Below are positions 6,853-14,618 of a stretch of 14,624 nt of DNA, in pieces. How positions within the stretch are numbered: position 1 is the stretch's first letter; each line of letters starts with the position of its first letter. The stretch spans positions 1-14,624 of the forward strand of contig CAYWXH010000037.1 in NCBI GenBank assembly GCA_964462295.1, written 5' to 3'. The notes below the pieces were generated by a model. It was not told the DNA's origin and made no database searches. It worked only from the letters and a program-made list of their open reading frames with translations. This stretch comes from JALVIU01 sp964462295. Its GTDB lineage: Bacteria > Atribacterota > JALVIU01. The position numbers were made by a program, and so were the translations under genes.

Positions 6853-8206
6853 ATCTCTCCCTCACAACTGCTTTTTTCTTCCACCTTCCAGATAGGAACA
6901 AGGAAAACCCGATACTAGATGTAATCATCCACGATAGTCCAAGCCCTATCCATGCCCCCTTTGCCCCTATGTATTTTGAGAGTAGCATAGCAAGGATTAC
7001 CCTAAGTGCCACACTGGTTCCCGATAAGAACATGGTAGTTGTGGCATCTCCTGCCCCCTGAAATGCACTCCCTATGATAAATTGAAATCCTATAAACATA
7101 TAGAAAAAGGCAAGTGTACGAAGGTATATAGTTCCCTCCTTTACAACACTAGGGTCTGTATTAAATACATATATAAGGTAGGGGGCAAAGAGGAATACAA
7201 ATATTGCAAGGACGGTAGATATAGCCATCGCTATAAGGCCTATACGTATTACACCTTTTGTTACACGGTCATATCTTCCCCTTCCTACATTTTGACCTAC
7301 AAATGCACTTACACCATTTCCAAGGCCCATAAATATCATAAAAAATGCTGAATCAAGCCTCCCTCCTATACCATATCCTGCAACAGTTGCTGTACCAAAT
7401 TGTGCAACAATGCGGATAATGATACTTCTACCAATGGAGACAAAGAATTGGGTAAGACTGGAAGGTATCCCTATCCTTAATATATTTTTTATAATTTCAA
7501 TATCTGCCTTAATATCTCCAAGTGTAAAGGAAAAGCCAAACTTTCCATTAAATAGACGCCAGAGAAGATACATAGCTGCCCCAATCCTTGAGATAACGGT
7601 AGCATATGCGGCACCTGCTACACCAAGTCGTGGGAAAAAGAAGAGCCCAAAGATCAAAAGTGGATCAAGTATCATATTTACAATATTACTTACAAGGCCA
7701 ACTTTCATAGGGATAACTGCGTTTCCCAGGCCTCTTAAGATACCTGATAGAACAAAGAATAAAAACATAAAGGGCACACCACCCATTATTATCCTAAAAT
7801 ATCTATTTGCAAGTGGAAATACTGAAGGTGCAGGGTGAAGCATCCCAATAAAGGTACTGGAGAAACCAAGTCCTATCATTGAGAGGATAAATGCTGTACC
7901 ACCTATAAACCATATGGCAATGGATATGGTAGTTTTTAGTCTTTTATAATCTCTTGCCCCAAAATATTGTGCTACAGTTATAGAGGAGGCACCTGCCAAC
8001 CCTCCTGCAATGGATATGAGGATAAATACAAGCACAAAACTGAAGGAGACAGCAGCTATGGCCTCTTTTCCTAGTTTCCCTACCCAAAATGTATCTATAA
8101 GGTTGTAGACCATCTGAAAAAGATTTCCTGCCATCATTGGTAGGGCTACTGTAAATACATTTTTTATTACATTTCCTTCTGTTAGGTCTCTGGATATGTG
8201 TTTCAT
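6842..8206 (-). CDS. MATE family multidrug and toxin efflux transporter
   Basis: From the chosen start this is a 454-residue protein with about 12 hydrophobic segments, the normal MATE size. The opening DLTEGNVIKNVFTVALPMMAGNLFQMVYNLIDTFWVGKLG is a textbook MATE N-terminus, and the internal repeat shows again as GRSIIIRIVAQFGTATVAGYGIG. Such proteins export cationic drugs or metabolites using a Na+ or H+ gradient. The ORF can extend to a GTG at 8212, but the -10 box ends at 8213, so transcription should begin at about 8206, exactly the A of the ATG used here. The message is then leaderless, in line with the lack of a ribosome binding site. An inverted repeat in the promoter spacer suggests repression by a TetR-family regulator, which is not encoded here. 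DUF362 follows with an 11-bp overlap. Confidence 0.9.
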   Translation of the reverse strand: MKHISRDLTEGNVIKNVFTVALPMMAGNLFQMVYNLIDTFWVGKLGKEAIAAVSFSFVLVFILISIAGGLAGASSITVAQYFGARDYKRLKTTISIAIWFIGGTAFILSMIGLGFSSTFIGMLHPAPSVFPLANRYFRIIMGGVPFMFLFFVLSGILRGLGNAVIPMKVGLVSNIVNMILDPLLIFGLFFFPRLGVAGAAYATVISRIGAAMYLLWRLFNGKFGFSFTLGDIKADIEIIKNILRIGIPSSLTQFFVSIGRSIIIRIVAQFGTATVAGYGIGGRLDSAFFMIFMGLGNGVSAFVGQNVGRGRYDRVTKGVIRIGLIAMAISTVLAIFVFLFAPYLIYVFNTDPSVVKEGTIYLRTLAFFYMFIGFQFIIGSAFQGAGDATTTMFLSGTSVALRVILAMLLSKYIGAKGAWIGLGLSWMITSSIGFSLFLSGRWKKKAVVRERYGT

Positions 8207-8212
8207 ATACAC

Positions 8213-8241
8213 ATTATAACTGACCAGTCAGTCAATGTCAA
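8213..8241 (-). promoter_or_regulatory. Consensus sigma-70 promoter of the MATE-DUF362 unit
   Basis: Reading leftward, TTGACA (8241-8236), exactly 17 bp, TATAAT (8218-8213): both boxes are perfect consensus. It fits entirely in the 35-41 bp gap after the EamA gene. The expected +1 falls on the A of the MATE ATG at 8206. Confidence 0.88.
8219..8232. promoter_or_regulatory. Probable repressor operator in the MATE promoter spacer
   Basis: ACTGAC-CA-GTCAGT is an inverted repeat with perfect 6-bp arms, butted against the -10 box and lying wholly between -35 and -10. GACTGACTGGTCAGT-like sites are common TetR/AcrR-family operators upstream of efflux genes. Binding here would block RNA polymerase. 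No regulator gene is present in the window. Confidence 0.65.
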
Positions 8242-8247
8242 TATCTG

Positions 8248-9102
8248 TTATAAAAATAATAACCATGCACCCCCTACCATAATAGATGAGGCAATAAGTC
8301 TTTTTCTTATTTCTTCTTTAAATATTATGTATGCAAAAATTACAGTGACCACAATGCTCAACATAGAAAAGGGCTCTGCAATACTTACATCAATCCGTGT
8401 AAACGCAAAAAGTAAAAGGAGATATGAATATGAATTTATAAATCCTAACTGTATGGAGCCAGACAGTCTTTCTATGAAAAAGGGTAAAATATCACCTACT
8501 CTTTTTGTAAATACTAAATAAAAGAGGATAAAGAGGCTTATCCCTAAGTTGATTCCGAAGGCATATATAATAGGTGATATGTGTGATATAGCATAACCAT
8601 CTATGGTCCTGCCACATGCTATAAAAAATGAAGATAAGAGCATATAAAGTGGTGCACGATTTCTAAATAGATAGAGAATCGATGATGTAAAATGTTTCTC
8701 TTGTCCCAAAAGCGATGCACCGTATAGTATAAGAAGTACCCCACATACCTTTGTTAATGTAAGTTTTTCCCCCAAAAAGAGTGTGGTAAGTATGAGTAAA
8801 AATACAAGATTTAGATTGTAAAGGGGGGCAACTAGAGAGACCTCTCCTAGGGAAAATGCCTTTACATAAAAAAGGTATGCAATGGCATACAAAAAGCTAC
8901 TTACAGATAGAGGGATAAGGAAAGAGAAATCCCGAGGAAAAGAGGTAAAAAAGAGGGTAGGGACAAGGGTACATGATGCGATGAAGAAATATAGAAATGC
9001 CGTAATTTCAGATGTCCCATTGTTTACAAGTTTTTTGACGAGTATTTTTTCATAACCCAAAAGGAGTATTCTTCCCAAAAGGGCCAAATATACAAGGATC
9101 AT
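8248..9102 (-). CDS. EamA/DMT family transporter
   Basis: This 284-residue protein has about ten hydrophobic segments in two EamA repeats. The first repeat shows YVKAFSLGEVSLVAPLYNLNLV (79-100) followed by LFLGEKLT (108-115); the second shows the same pattern as FAFTRIDVSIAEPFSMLS and FKEEI. The glutamate after the fourth helix is typical of drug/metabolite transporters. The substrate is unknown; known family members carry amino acids, nucleotide-type metabolites or metal-chelating metallophores. Its ATG overlaps the stop of the ABC permease in an ATGA, and no good ribosome binding site precedes it, so translation is probably coupled. This makes it the fourth gene of the metal transporter operon. 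It ends just before the MATE promoter. Confidence 0.87.
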   Translation of the reverse strand: MILVYLALLGRILLLGYEKILVKKLVNNGTSEITAFLYFFIASCTLVPTLFFTSFPRDFSFLIPLSVSSFLYAIAYLFYVKAFSLGEVSLVAPLYNLNLVFLLILTTLFLGEKLTLTKVCGVLLILYGASLLGQEKHFTSSILYLFRNRAPLYMLLSSFFIACGRTIDGYAISHISPIIYAFGINLGISLFILFYLVFTKRVGDILPFFIERLSGSIQLGFINSYSYLLLLFAFTRIDVSIAEPFSMLSIVVTVIFAYIIFKEEIRKRLIASSIMVGGAWLLFL

Positions 9103-9941
9103 CTAAGGGCTTTGTTTCCTATTTTTATGGTTTTTAGTCTTTTTCTTTTTGGTGATACCATCATACTAACAAAGAAGATTATCCCTAAAAAGATTACAAT
9201 AGTTGCACCACTTGGTACATCTAAGTAGTAGGATGCGAAAAGCCCTAAAATAGAGCTACCTACCCCAAATAGTAGGGACAGTAAGGCCATTATCCTTATA
9301 TTGTGTGTAAGTTGATAAGCTGATGCAGCAGGTGTAACAAGGAGTCCGAATACCAAAATAGTTCCTACGGATTTGAGAGAGATCACAACTGTTAGCCCAA
9401 TAATATTTAACAAGAAGAAAAAAAGGCCATCTGCAGGTATTCCACTTGCCTTTGCCATAAGAGGGTCAAAACTTATAAAGAAAAACTCCTTGAAAAACAG
9501 AAGTATAGATCCTATGGAGAATATGGCCATAAGGGAGATAATTACAAGATCTGTCCTTGTGATGGCAAAAAGGTTTCCAAATAGAAAACTAAAGAGTTCT
9601 GTATTGTAAGATTTTATAAATCCTATGAAGAGTATAGCAAGGGCCATTGAGAAAGAAAACATTATAGATATAGATGCATCAAGTTTTAGCTCACCCCTTT
9701 TATGTGTAAATCCTATGATCCATACAGCACCTATTGCCCAAACTATTGAGAGAAAAAGGGGGTTTATTCCAAGCAAAAATCCTAGCGCTACACCTGCAAA
9801 TGCGGCATGTGCGATACCTGCACCCATAAAGGAAAGCCCATTTAGTACCACAAATACCCCTGTTAAGGAACAGGCCGCACCTATTAGAATAGATGATAAA
9901 AATGCCCTCTGAAAAAAGCTAAAACTCCATAGATCTCCCAT
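9099..9941 (-). CDS. Metal-type (ABC-3 / ZnuB-MntB family) ABC transporter permease
   Basis: This is the membrane channel subunit, 280 residues from the chosen start, with eight or so hydrophobic segments. Family marks, numbered from this start, are GAGIAHAAFAGVALG at about 40-54, SFDPLMAKASGIP at about 157-169, which is the coupling loop to the ATPase, and LLVTPAASAYQLT at about 200-212. The reading frame allows a start at 9947, but AGGAG on the - strand abuts that ATG; it lies 6 bases before the ATG at 9941, so I prefer the latter. The gene overlaps the ATPase gene by 23 bp and the EamA gene by 4 bp. The family carries zinc, manganese or iron; the metal cannot be chosen from this subunit. 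Confidence 0.9.
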   Translation of the reverse strand: MGDLWSFSFFQRAFLSSILIGAACSLTGVFVVLNGLSFMGAGIAHAAFAGVALGFLLGINPLFLSIVWAIGAVWIIGFTHKRGELKLDASISIMFSFSMALAILFIGFIKSYNTELFSFLFGNLFAITRTDLVIISLMAIFSIGSILLFFKEFFFISFDPLMAKASGIPADGLFFFLLNIIGLTVVISLKSVGTILVFGLLVTPAASAYQLTHNIRIMALLSLLFGVGSSILGLFASYYLDVPSGATIVIFLGIIFFVSMMVSPKRKRLKTIKIGNKALR

Positions 9942-10707
9942 GTTCATCTCCTACTATCACACAGGTTTTCCCCCTATAGTTAAACAGTATTACCTGTGTT
10001 CCATATATACTCTCAAGCATCTCTTTTGTAAGGATTTCCCCTGGTTTTCCGAAACCATACACCTTTTTGTTTATATAAAGTACCTTTGTGGCAAAATCAG
10101 ATACAATATTTAGATCATGGGTTACAAAAAGAGTTGTAAGTCCAAACTCCTTATGTATATTCCATATAAGGTTTGCTACATCATTTTTTGACTTTACATC
10201 AAGTGCAGATGTAGGTTCATCTAATAAGATTATCTTTGGATGCTGAACAAGCGCTCGTGCAATGAGCACCCTTTGCCTCTCTCCCCCTGAAAGATGGCCA
10301 AATGGGGTGTATTTGAAGCCCTTCATTCCCACGGCTTCCAGTGCCTCATCTACCAATTTGAAATCCTCTTTTTTTGGGTTTTTAAAAAACCCAAGGTCTC
10401 GGTATCTTCCCATAAGTACTACTTCATATACCAAAATGGGAAACCTTGGGTCCAAAGGAGAAAGTTGAGGGAGGTAGCTTACATACCTCCTACCTTCTTT
10501 TACACTGTGTCCCAATATCTCAATTTTGCCGGCTGTAGGGGTAAGGAGCCCTAATATGAGATTTAAGATGGTTGTCTTTCCCGAACCATTAGGACCAATT
10601 ATACCTACAAAATCCCCTTTCTCTATCTGAAAAGAGACATCTTTTAATACCTCTTTGTACTTATACCTAAAATTTACTTGTTTAAATACTATGGCATATT
10701 CATTCAT
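9919..10707 (-). CDS. Metal-type ABC transporter ATP-binding protein
   Basis: This 262-residue cytoplasmic ATPase powers the permease encoded next to it. All catalytic elements are intact: Walker A GPNGSGKT at 38-45, Q-loop Gln81, signature LSGGERQ at 139-145, Walker B IILLDEP at 159-165 with Glu164, and the switch His197 in FVTHDLN. The segment LPQLSPLDPRFPILVYEVVLMGRY (79-102) is typical of the ZnuC/MntB-type branch. A short tail with CVIVGDEHGRS ends the protein. Its ATG overlaps the stop of the binding-protein gene in an ATGA, and its 3' end overlaps the permease start. A hairpin-like TTGGGTTTTT/AAAAACCCAA stretch inside the gene near 10376-10396 encodes FFKNPK and is probably chance. Confidence 0.93.
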   Translation of the reverse strand: MNEYAIVFKQVNFRYKYKEVLKDVSFQIEKGDFVGIIGPNGSGKTTILNLILGLLTPTAGKIEILGHSVKEGRRYVSYLPQLSPLDPRFPILVYEVVLMGRYRDLGFFKNPKKEDFKLVDEALEAVGMKGFKYTPFGHLSGGERQRVLIARALVQHPKIILLDEPTSALDVKSKNDVANLIWNIHKEFGLTTLFVTHDLNIVSDFATKVLYINKKVYGFGKPGEILTKEMLESIYGTQVILFNYRGKTCVIVGDEHGRSMEF

Positions 10708-11546
10708 TTCTTAAAAAATGCCTCACCATTGTATTTTATCATATCAAGATATGTATATACCTTAAATTGCTTATAGAGAAGAGGGACTAGGGCCACCTCT
10801 TTAATACCTGTCTCCTCTTTTATTACCTTTACAGGTTTTACATTTACAAATGGATTAGTCACCAGAAATGGTATCTTTTCCTTTTTTATAAGAACAATTA
10901 ATTTTTTTATCTTTCTAAAAGAGGGTTCATGCCCAGGGAGTTCTACTATTCTTCCCACCTCTTCAAACCCAAATCTCCTATAGAAATACACAAATGTAGG
11001 CAAAGAGGAGATAACCCTTTTATCTTCCAATTTAGAAAGTTTAGCCCCTATCTCTTTTTCTATGGAATCTATCTTTTTTGTATATAAGGAGAGATTTTTT
11101 TCAAAAAACGGTTTTTCTTCAGGGACTAATTTACAAAGTGTATTACTTATTTTTTTTGCAATGATTTTCCCGTTTTCTGGGTCAAGCCAAATGTGTGGAT
11201 TTTTCCCTATGAGAGGAATACCATCTATAAGCTTTACTACTATAAGATCCTCTCTCTTTACATTTTTTAAGATTTTATCAACAAACCCCTCAAGACCTCC
11301 CCCTATCTCAATAAAAAGATCCGCTTTTGAAAGGGCAACTATATCTTTTGGCTTTGCATCATAAGTATGGGGATTTTGTAATCCTGTTAAGATACTCTCT
11401 ACATATACCTTATCCCCTCCTATCTCTTGAGTTATATCTTTTAGGAAATCAAGTGTTGTCACTATATGTATATCTTTAGAGAACCCGTATATGCTAAGTG
11501 TTAGTAGTATTACCAAGGTAAGTGCTGTAATCTTCCATATTTTCAT
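10704..11546 (-). CDS. Metal-type (cluster A-I) ABC substrate-binding protein with an altered metal site
   Basis: This 280-residue secreted protein has an N-terminal signal peptide (basic MKIWK, hydrophobic 6-20), probably cut near 21-24. No lipobox cysteine is present, so it should be free in a periplasm. The fold marks of the TroA/ZnuA/PsaA family are clear: GLQNPHTYDAKPKDI (55-69) with His60, and NPHIWLDPENGKIIAKKI (116-133) with His118. The third ligand position, normally His or Glu before an (A/T)F.YF motif, is Leu182 in SSLPTFVYF. The fourth, normally Asp in the LDPL motif, is Val254 in LVPLL. So only two of the four usual ligands remain. The gene leads the ABC operon; GGGGGTGATG precedes its ATG. 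It may bind metal differently, or bind a metal complex or another ligand. Confidence 0.88.
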   Translation of the reverse strand: MKIWKITALTLVILLTLSIYGFSKDIHIVTTLDFLKDITQEIGGDKVYVESILTGLQNPHTYDAKPKDIVALSKADLFIEIGGGLEGFVDKILKNVKREDLIVVKLIDGIPLIGKNPHIWLDPENGKIIAKKISNTLCKLVPEEKPFFEKNLSLYTKKIDSIEKEIGAKLSKLEDKRVISSLPTFVYFYRRFGFEEVGRIVELPGHEPSFRKIKKLIVLIKKEKIPFLVTNPFVNVKPVKVIKEETGIKEVALVPLLYKQFKVYTYLDMIKYNGEAFFKK

Positions 11547-11573
11547 ACTTCATCACCCCCTTTTCATACTCTT

Positions 11574-11582
11574 ATTTTAGCA
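11574..11582 (-). promoter_or_regulatory. Candidate extended -10 promoter of the ABC operon
   Basis: Reading leftward, TGCTAAAAT is an extended -10 (TG-n-TAAAAT) with no good -35 at the normal distance. It predicts a start near 11567 and a leader of about 20 bases holding the GGGGGTGAT ribosome binding site. An alternative pairs TTGACA (11592-11587) with TATGAA at 18 bp, but its start would fall in the ribosome binding site. Confidence 0.4.
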
Positions 11583-11585
11583 TAG

Positions 11586-11616
11586 TTGTCAAAAAAATAA
11601 AAAATACCCTTGACAA
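11586..11616. promoter_or_regulatory. Inverted repeat between the ABC operon and the hybrid kinase
   Basis: TTGTCAA (11586-11592) and TTGACAA (11610-11616) are perfect inverted copies separated by 17 AT-rich bases. Each outward-facing arm contains a TTGACA -35 box; the right one belongs to the kinase promoter. It may be a divergent operator or just two facing -35 boxes. Confidence 0.45.
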
Positions 11617-11637
11617 ATAAGATAATTGAGTTATACT
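11610..11637 (+). promoter_or_regulatory. Sigma-70 promoter of the hybrid kinase gene
   Basis: A perfect TTGACA (11610-11615), a 16-bp spacer and TATACT (11632-11637). The predicted start near 11644 leaves about 20 AT-rich bases before the ATG at 11664, with no recognisable ribosome binding site. Confidence 0.75.
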
Positions 11638-11663
11638 AAAAACAAAATAAATTTTTTTACTTT

Positions 11664-14384
11664 ATGAGAATATATATGACAAATTTAATTATATATCTAA
11701 AAAAGAATAAATATGTCCTTTTTCTTTCTTTTGCAACCTTTGTCATTTTCTGTGCCCTATTTAGTATTGTGTATATCCGCGTGATAACGCTTGAGGGGCG
11801 TTATGTGCATGCATTTATGAAGATCGAGGGAAATAAAGTGGCAGATACCCTAAATAGATTATACAAAGATATCTATATCAATTTTAGAGAACTAAAAGAT
11901 ACCTATGTGAAGAATAAAGACTCATTTGATCTTCATGCAAGAGATACTTATAAAAGTGGTTACTATTATTCTATATCTTTACTTGGGGAAGATAAAACCC
12001 CTATTTTTTCTTATCCTTCTGGAAAAAGGGATAAACTTTTCCAAGGGATATATTCAAATATCACAGGAAAGTATCTTTTTACTCGTTCAAATGGATATGC
12101 TGTGTCGAAAGATTTTATCCATACTCCAAATGGAGAGCTGTTTTTACCCATCTATTTTATTCTAAATGATAATAATCATAGGAAAATTTATATAGAAGGG
12201 ATAGTAAAATATTCTCAACTTATTAGAGAAACAGTTAAGAAGATAGGGAAGGATACGCCTGCCCTATTTGATGTAACAACAAAAGATAAAGGTATTAAGA
12301 TAGTCTCAAGTAGTCATTTATACTCTTCTTATAATGTAGGCTGTAAAGAAGAGGGTTCTTTTATAAGGCATCCTATACTTATTGGTGTATATCCTAAAAG
12401 CGAGTTTTATTCAATGTATCTTGCCAATAGGGGGAGGTTTTTGAATTTTCTTCGCTTTTTAGTCCCTTTTATTCTCTCTGGGTTTGTTTTCTTCCTTGCA
12501 AGATATAGAGAAAGGGTAAAGCTATATAAGGCACTCAATAAAATATTTCATAAAATAAACCTATTATTATATGGAAAAGATGGTGGAATAGGTGATATTA
12601 AAAGTTTATGTGTACTTATTTCAAAAGAACTTGGACTCCCTTTTGTCTCTATAGATTATGGATTCCTAGGAGAAGAAGTTAGGATATTTGATATAGACTC
12701 ATATAAGGGAAATATTGGGAAAAAAGACCTTTTGGAAAATAGGGTAAGATGGTTAGCGGTATTTCCTTTTTCTGTAGGTAAGAAGAAAAGGGCCTTGGTA
12801 TTTGGATTTAAAAGTAGATATGATATATGTAGAGATTTCCTTAAAGTGGGGAAAAGGATAGCAGAGAGGATGGTCCTATACTTTGAGATTGATGATGCGA
12901 GAAAAAGGGTTTTGGAATCTGAAGAGAGATATCGGAAACTTATAGAAGATGCCCCTTTGGGGATAAGTATTATTCAGAAGGCAAAAGGAAGAAAAGACCC
13001 TATAATTGTTTTTGTAAATCCTAAATTAGAGGAGATGTTAGGCTATAAAAGGGGAGAACTTATAGGAAAATTACATTGGGATTTGGTATATCATGAAGAT
13101 AGAGATATTGTGAAGGAAAGGGCTATAAAAAGGTTAGAGGAAAAGATCCCTACTCTTCCTTATGATATAAGGCTTGTAAGAAAGGATGGAAGAATAATTG
13201 ATGTATCTGTTTATCCTACGAGAATTGTCTATAATGGAAGAGAGGCCATTCTTACCTTTATTGTAGATGTTACAGAGAAAAAGAGGTTAGAAGCAGAGAT
13301 GATAAATAGGCAAAAGGCAGAGTTTCTTGGTGAATTTGTAGGGGGTCTTGCACATAATCTAAATAATCTTTTAACAGCAATAATAGGATATATAGATATC
13401 ATGAAATTACATATTTCAGATAGTAAGTTAAAAAATAGGATAAAGATGCTAGAAGAGGCTACAGAACAGACGAAGAAAATTTCTCAGAAACTTATGTATA
13501 TGACAAAAAAGAAGGAGTTTAAAATTGAAGATGTGGACCTTGAAAAGGCTATAGATAATGTAATTAATATGGTAAAGGTTTTTATAAAAGAGAAAAAGAT
13601 AGAATTTATAAAAAGTTTCCCAAAGGATAAAAAGGTATATGTAAAGGCAGATGATAGCTATCTTAATCAGGTTATTTTTAATCTATTGTTAAATGCTATT
13701 GATGCTATTTCAAAAGAGGGAAAGATTATACTAACTGTGGAGTATATTGGTGAGACCGTTGAGATTGATATAATAGATACAGGAGAGGGGATTCCAAAAG
13801 AGGTACTTCCTCATATCTTTAAATCTTTTGTTACCACGAAGAAAAAGGGCTCAGGTTTGGGGCTTTATATGGTATATCTTGCCGTTAAAGAGATGGGTGG
13901 GGATATAGAAGTGGAATCTACCCTTGGTCGCGGAACTACTTTTAGAATATATTTACCTAAGGGTAAGGAAGATAAGGCCATGGCTCATAAAGAGGAGAGG
14001 TCACTTGATGTTCCCTTTGAGAAAAAGACCATACTTTTTGTAGATGATGATACTATGGTACTTGATGCGGGAAGGGGGCTATTGGAGGCATTAGGGTATG
14101 ATGTTATAGGTATGGAAGATCCTGTTTTGGCACTTGAATTTTATAAAGAACATATGGATGAAATTGACCTTTTGATTCTTGATGTAAAGATGCCCAAGAT
14201 GAGTGGCATAGAGCTTTATTTTAAGATAAAAGAGGTCAATAAAGATGCAAGGATAATACTTACATCAGGATATGCAGAGGATTTGCAAAGAGAAGAACTT
14301 AGGGAAAAAGGCCTTGAGATAAAGCTTCCAAAACCCTTTGACCTTAAAACCTTATCTATTGTGGTAAGAGAAGCCCTCTCTTAA
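11664..14384 (+). CDS. Membrane-bound hybrid sensor histidine kinase (sensor - GAF-like - PAS - HisKA - HATPase - REC)
   Basis: This 906-residue inner-membrane sensor has TM1 at about 17-40, an extracytoplasmic region at 41-261 that looks Cache/PAS-like, and TM2 at about 262-279. A weak GAF-like domain follows (about 290-410), then a PAS domain (about 418-540; ERYRKLIEDAPLGI, VNPKLEEMLGY, RKDGRIIDV). The HisKA part (about 545-615) has the phospho-acceptor His564 in GLAHNLNNLL. The HATPase has the N box NLLLNAIDA (673-681), DTGEGIP (705-711) and GSGLGL (729-734). The receiver domain (about 786-906) has the acid pair Asp794-Asp795, phospho-acceptor Asp840, Thr867 and Lys890, so the relay looks intact. 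There is no output domain and no DNA-binding regulator nearby. It is divergent from the metal ABC operon, suggesting a link that is not proven. ATG codons at 11664 and 11676 are both possible, and neither has a clear ribosome binding site. Confidence 0.92.
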   Translation: MRIYMTNLIIYLKKNKYVLFLSFATFVIFCALFSIVYIRVITLEGRYVHAFMKIEGNKVADTLNRLYKDIYINFRELKDTYVKNKDSFDLHARDTYKSGYYYSISLLGEDKTPIFSYPSGKRDKLFQGIYSNITGKYLFTRSNGYAVSKDFIHTPNGELFLPIYFILNDNNHRKIYIEGIVKYSQLIRETVKKIGKDTPALFDVTTKDKGIKIVSSSHLYSSYNVGCKEEGSFIRHPILIGVYPKSEFYSMYLANRGRFLNFLRFLVPFILSGFVFFLARYRERVKLYKALNKIFHKINLLLYGKDGGIGDIKSLCVLISKELGLPFVSIDYGFLGEEVRIFDIDSYKGNIGKKDLLENRVRWLAVFPFSVGKKKRALVFGFKSRYDICRDFLKVGKRIAERMVLYFEIDDARKRVLESEERYRKLIEDAPLGISIIQKAKGRKDPIIVFVNPKLEEMLGYKRGELIGKLHWDLVYHEDRDIVKERAIKRLEEKIPTLPYDIRLVRKDGRIIDVSVYPTRIVYNGREAILTFIVDVTEKKRLEAEMINRQKAEFLGEFVGGLAHNLNNLLTAIIGYIDIMKLHISDSKLKNRIKMLEEATEQTKKISQKLMYMTKKKEFKIEDVDLEKAIDNVINMVKVFIKEKKIEFIKSFPKDKKVYVKADDSYLNQVIFNLLLNAIDAISKEGKIILTVEYIGETVEIDIIDTGEGIPKEVLPHIFKSFVTTKKKGSGLGLYMVYLAVKEMGGDIEVESTLGRGTTFRIYLPKGKEDKAMAHKEERSLDVPFEKKTILFVDDDTMVLDAGRGLLEALGYDVIGMEDPVLALEFYKEHMDEIDLLILDVKMPKMSGIELYFKIKEVNKDARIILTSGYAEDLQREELREKGLEIKLPKPFDLKTLSIVVREALS

Positions 14385-14478
14385 ACAGTACAATGAGGTA
14401 TTTATCCCTTTAGTTTTTTAGGATCACCGGGATTTTCTGTCTTGATCTTAATTAAGAGTAGTTTGTCTCCCTAACACA

Positions 14479-14618
14479 TCATTGTAAGGAGCCCACACAC
14501 CCCCTCGTCATTGCGGAAAGCCCGCATGCCCCCCTCTGTCATTGCGAGGAGCCTGCACACCCCCCAATTGTCATTGCGAGGAGGGGCGGTTTTTGTCCCG
14601 ACGCGGCAATCTCTGGTA
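14479..14618. repeat. Degenerate tandem array of ~30-bp units ending in a complete dispersed repeat
   Basis: Four units begin with TCATTG at 14479, 14508, 14539 and 14571, spaced 29, 31 and 32 bp apart. The first three share a pattern of TCATTGYRRRRAGCCYRCAY followed by a run of C. The fourth begins TCATTGCGAGGAG and runs on to the right arm GACGCGGCAATCTC, with ATTGC and GCAAT as inverted ends. Bases 14590-14618 equal bases 1-29. No coding sequence is seen from 14385 to the end; 14385-14478 holds only the short palindrome TCTTAATTAAGA and no clear terminator. Confidence 0.8.

Noticed and set aside
7082..7351. Open frame of 89 codons on the + strand, rich in Tyr, Lys and Cys
   Set aside because: It is the complement of the MATE gene and its composition is an artefact of antisense reading.
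10376..10396. Strong TTGGGTTTTT/AAAAACCCAA inverted repeat
   Set aside because: It lies inside the ABC ATPase gene, encodes part of its ordinary FFKNPK stretch, and the reading frame continues through it, so a terminator is unlikely.
14446..14458. Palindrome TCTTAATTAAGA after the hybrid kinase as a terminator
   Set aside because: It is a loop-free AT-rich palindrome without a GC stem or T-run.
14479..14600. Possible CRISPR array from ~30-bp spaced similar units
   Set aside because: The repeated parts are contiguous and degenerate, there are no distinct spacers of even length, and no cas gene is present.
1..14618. Possible circular molecule from the matching 29 bases at the two ends
   Set aside because: The match does not reach the last base: after 14618 the sequence reads CCTGGG while after 29 it reads ATTAGT. 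It is a shared dispersed repeat, not a terminal overlap.
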